64,000 bases of DNA from Micromonospora qiuiae (GTDB lineage Bacteria > Actinomycetota > Actinomycetes > Mycobacteriales > Micromonosporaceae), in assembly GCF_016863555.1 (NCBI RefSeq), contig NZ_BOPC01000024.1, positions 62,001-126,000 of the forward strand. Direction: 5' to 3'. A program made the position numbers and the translations under genes. The notes under the pieces were generated by a model. It did no database searches, had not been told where the DNA came from, and worked only from the letters and a program-made list of their open reading frames with translations. This document shows positions 62,966-64,000 of this stretch, one piece after another (position 1 is the stretch's first letter; the number at the start of each line of letters is the position of its first letter).

Positions 62966-63023
62966 GTGCAAGGAAGGGCCCCCTATTAACGCCTCGTGTA
63001 TAGGAAGGGCCCCTTATTAACGG
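62966..63023. repeat. Tandem GGAAGGGCCC...TATTAACG repeat
   Basis: Two near-identical units lie in tandem: GCAAGGAAGGGCCCCCTATT then AACGCC (from 62968), and ATAGGAAGGGCCCCTTATTA then ACGG (from 62999). AGGAAGGGCCCC and TATTAACG recur with one or two changes. Similar GGAAGGGGCCC/TTAAC units are, from memory, dispersed in Micromonospora and relatives. It could fold into a GGGCCC hairpin and act as a terminator or regulatory leader. Confidence 0.65.
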
Positions 63024-63170
63024 CCGTCGAGCACGGTGCTTCCACTGCCTAGAATGGCGGTCCGGTAGGCGGCAGCGGCCTGAGCCGTCGACGCTGCTCG
63101 AACTGCGGGAGACGTACGGATCAGCGAGACGACGACCAAGTTCGCCCTCGTCTGGCTGAAATCCCGCCCC

Positions 63171-63195
63171 TGTCGAGGCTTCCTGAGCCTCGACA
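63171..63195 (-). terminator. Terminator after the immunity-like gene
   Basis: TGTCGAGGCT (63171-63180) and AGCCTCGACA (63186-63195) form a perfect 10-bp stem with a 5-nt loop. It lies about 107 nt after the stop of the gene ending at 63302. Confidence 0.65.
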
Positions 63196-63301
63196 AGCTC
63201 CCCGCTGGAGCGCACTCACCCAGCGAGGATGTCCTCGTTGTAGCGGCCAGCGGCCTTCAGGCCGGTCAGCCAACGGCCGCCGGCTCGGCCGGGGCTGGGC
63301 G

Positions 63302-63829
63302 TCACTCCGCGCTCGCCACGATGTCGGCGAGGAAGTCGCGCCACGCGTGTTCGGCGTCCGCCAGGGGAAACTCCTTGGACACTTCGGCCAGCAACTGTTC
63401 GACGCTCGACGTCCGCCCCTTCTTCAGGCTCTTGCGTACGCGATTGTTGACCGCACCGAGCGCTCTTACGAAGCTCTCCAGGCCGGGGGCGAACGGTCGG
63501 GCCCCGAAGTCGTCATGCACCTGCAACACCTCGCCGGACTGTCCGTTCAGGGCGAGGAAGCGCTGGCCTGCGAAGCCCAGATAGAGAAGCGCCTCCGTGT
63601 TCGCAGGCGCCTGAGCGTCCTGCTGCGCGTACGCCTCGCCGATCGTCGTGACCGCGACTGAAAGACGGCTGTGGAGATCCAGGACGTCGTAGAGATTCTC
63701 CGGCATCCCGGCTTCGGTCAGCACCGCGCGGGCGCCCTCGTCGGTGACCTGGGGAGTAATGGCGGCTGGAGGCAGCACGACGATGTCGCTGTCCGGGAAC
63801 CACTTCTGGAGCTGCCTGTGTTTGAGCAC
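63302..63829 (-). CDS. Hypothetical protein, possible SUKH-type immunity protein
   Basis: The 175-aa cytoplasmic protein starts with GTG at 63829. The pattern TPQVTDEGARAVLTEAGMPENLYDVLDLH, LLYLGFAGQRFLALNGQSGEVLQVHDDFGARPFAPGLESFVRALGAVNNRVRK resembles SUKH-4 immunity proteins of polymorphic toxin systems: an alpha/beta sheet with a final 'FxxxL' helix. No toxin was seen in the window, although a partial gene lies 1 bp upstream. The resemblance is by eye and weak. It is not part of the injection operon but runs the same way. Confidence 0.75.
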   Translation of the reverse strand: MLKHRQLQKWFPDSDIVVLPPAAITPQVTDEGARAVLTEAGMPENLYDVLDLHSRLSVAVTTIGEAYAQQDAQAPANTEALLYLGFAGQRFLALNGQSGEVLQVHDDFGARPFAPGLESFVRALGAVNNRVRKSLKKGRTSSVEQLLAEVSKEFPLADAEHAWRDFLADIVASAE

Positions 63830-63830
63830 G

Positions 63831-64000
63831 TCAACCCTTCTTTATTTTCAGCTTCTGTTCCACCTCGGCCAACGCGTCCTTTAGTTTCTGATTGCGCTGC
63901 CTGAGCAACGCTTCCTGCGCGGGAGTCGCTTCGCCGCTAACGTTCTCTTCGCTGAGCACGCCCACGGAGATTTCGGCGTCGCGAAGAATCGCCAGACCCG
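63831..64000 (-). CDS. Partial hypothetical protein with charged coiled-coil C-terminus
   Basis: The frame is open to the right edge and ends with TGA at 63831-63833; 55 residues are visible. It reads GLAILRDAEISVGVLSEENV, then a helix rich in Q, E, K and L (LLRQRNQKLKDALAEVEQKLKIKKG) with coiled-coil spacing. Only one base separates it from the next gene, so they are co-transcribed. The protein cannot be identified from this part. Confidence 0.7.
   Translation of the reverse strand, partial: GLAILRDAEISVGVLSEENVSGEATPAQEALLRQRNQKLKDALAEVEQKLKIKKG

Larger units (their letters stand above)
62854..63301. other. 448-bp region upstream of the sheath gene
   Basis: The region between the sheath gene and the immunity-like gene contains the tandem GGGCCC repeat (62966-63023), a perfect terminator hairpin (63171-63195) and probably the operon promoter. 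A leftward frame across it has no ribosome site and contains the repeat, so it was not called. GGCC-rich self-complementary DNA lies at 63241-63295. Confidence 0.5.

Noticed and set aside
62877..63215. 112-aa leftward frame upstream of the sheath gene
   Set aside because: It contains the GGGCCC repeat and a terminator arm and has no ribosome site; the residues resemble no family.

Overview
The window is high-GC DNA with the gene density, GTG/TTG starts and overlapping stop/start junctions of a filamentous actinomycete. The secreted ricin-lectin proteins, a contractile-injection gene set and the AAGGAAGGGGCCC-type repeats near 62.97-63.02 kb point to Micromonosporaceae (Micromonospora or a close relative). 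That assignment is inference, because no rRNA or other marker gene is present. I found no tRNA, CRISPR array, transposase or phage integrase.

Regions. (a) 0-7.2 kb: a partial PF04672-type methyltransferase, a GNAT acetyltransferase and an AraC/GyrI-like regulator. These are followed by a divergent azoreductase/MarR pair with two TTCAACCTTGAA operators and a furA-katG oxidative-stress operon closed by a strong terminator. (b) 7.4-27.3 kb: a carbohydrate-utilisation island. It holds three secreted proteins with ricin-type lectin modules: a CE1-like esterase, a 1187-aa ThuA/sugar-dehydrogenase/PKD protein and a beta-helix hydrolase-like protein. It also holds a FadR-type GntR regulator, two sugar ABC importers (one MalFG-type without its own ATPase, one Rbs-type), an enolase-superfamily enzyme, an aldo/keto reductase and a sugar isomerase/epimerase. 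(c) 27.5-38.5 kb: small genes, two large inverted repeats, a metal-siderophore ABC operon with a methyltransferase and a decayed reductase, a manganese-transporter-like gene next to a manganese catalase, a two-component pair, a hemerythrin gene and a P450 remnant. (d) 39-46.8 kb: a three-gene glycosyltransferase/beta-helix operon and an ECF sigma/anti-sigma/ABC-exporter operon. (e) 47-62.9 kb: a contractile injection system (CIS). It comprises sheath, two tube-like proteins, small baseplate proteins, a 996-aa proline-rich disordered protein, LysM protein, VgrG spike, PAAR tip, gp25, baseplate J, tail protein I and a zinc-ribbon membrane protein, with a convergent 965-aa NTPase/SARP-type regulator. 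(f) 63-64 kb: a possible immunity gene and a partial coiled-coil protein.

How the genes work together. In the sugar island, secreted enzymes probably release a sugar from a polysaccharide, the two importers take it up, and the reductase, dehydratase-like and epimerase enzymes route it into metabolism. An 18-bp motif shared by the esterase promoter and the gntR/importer divergent promoter suggests one regulator controls both. The CIS genes form one tightly packed transcription unit, which includes no integrase, capsid, terminase or lysis gene. That fits a chromosomal injection machine better than a prophage. No AAA+ ATPase and no obvious effector were seen in the window, so the locus is either variant or continues elsewhere.
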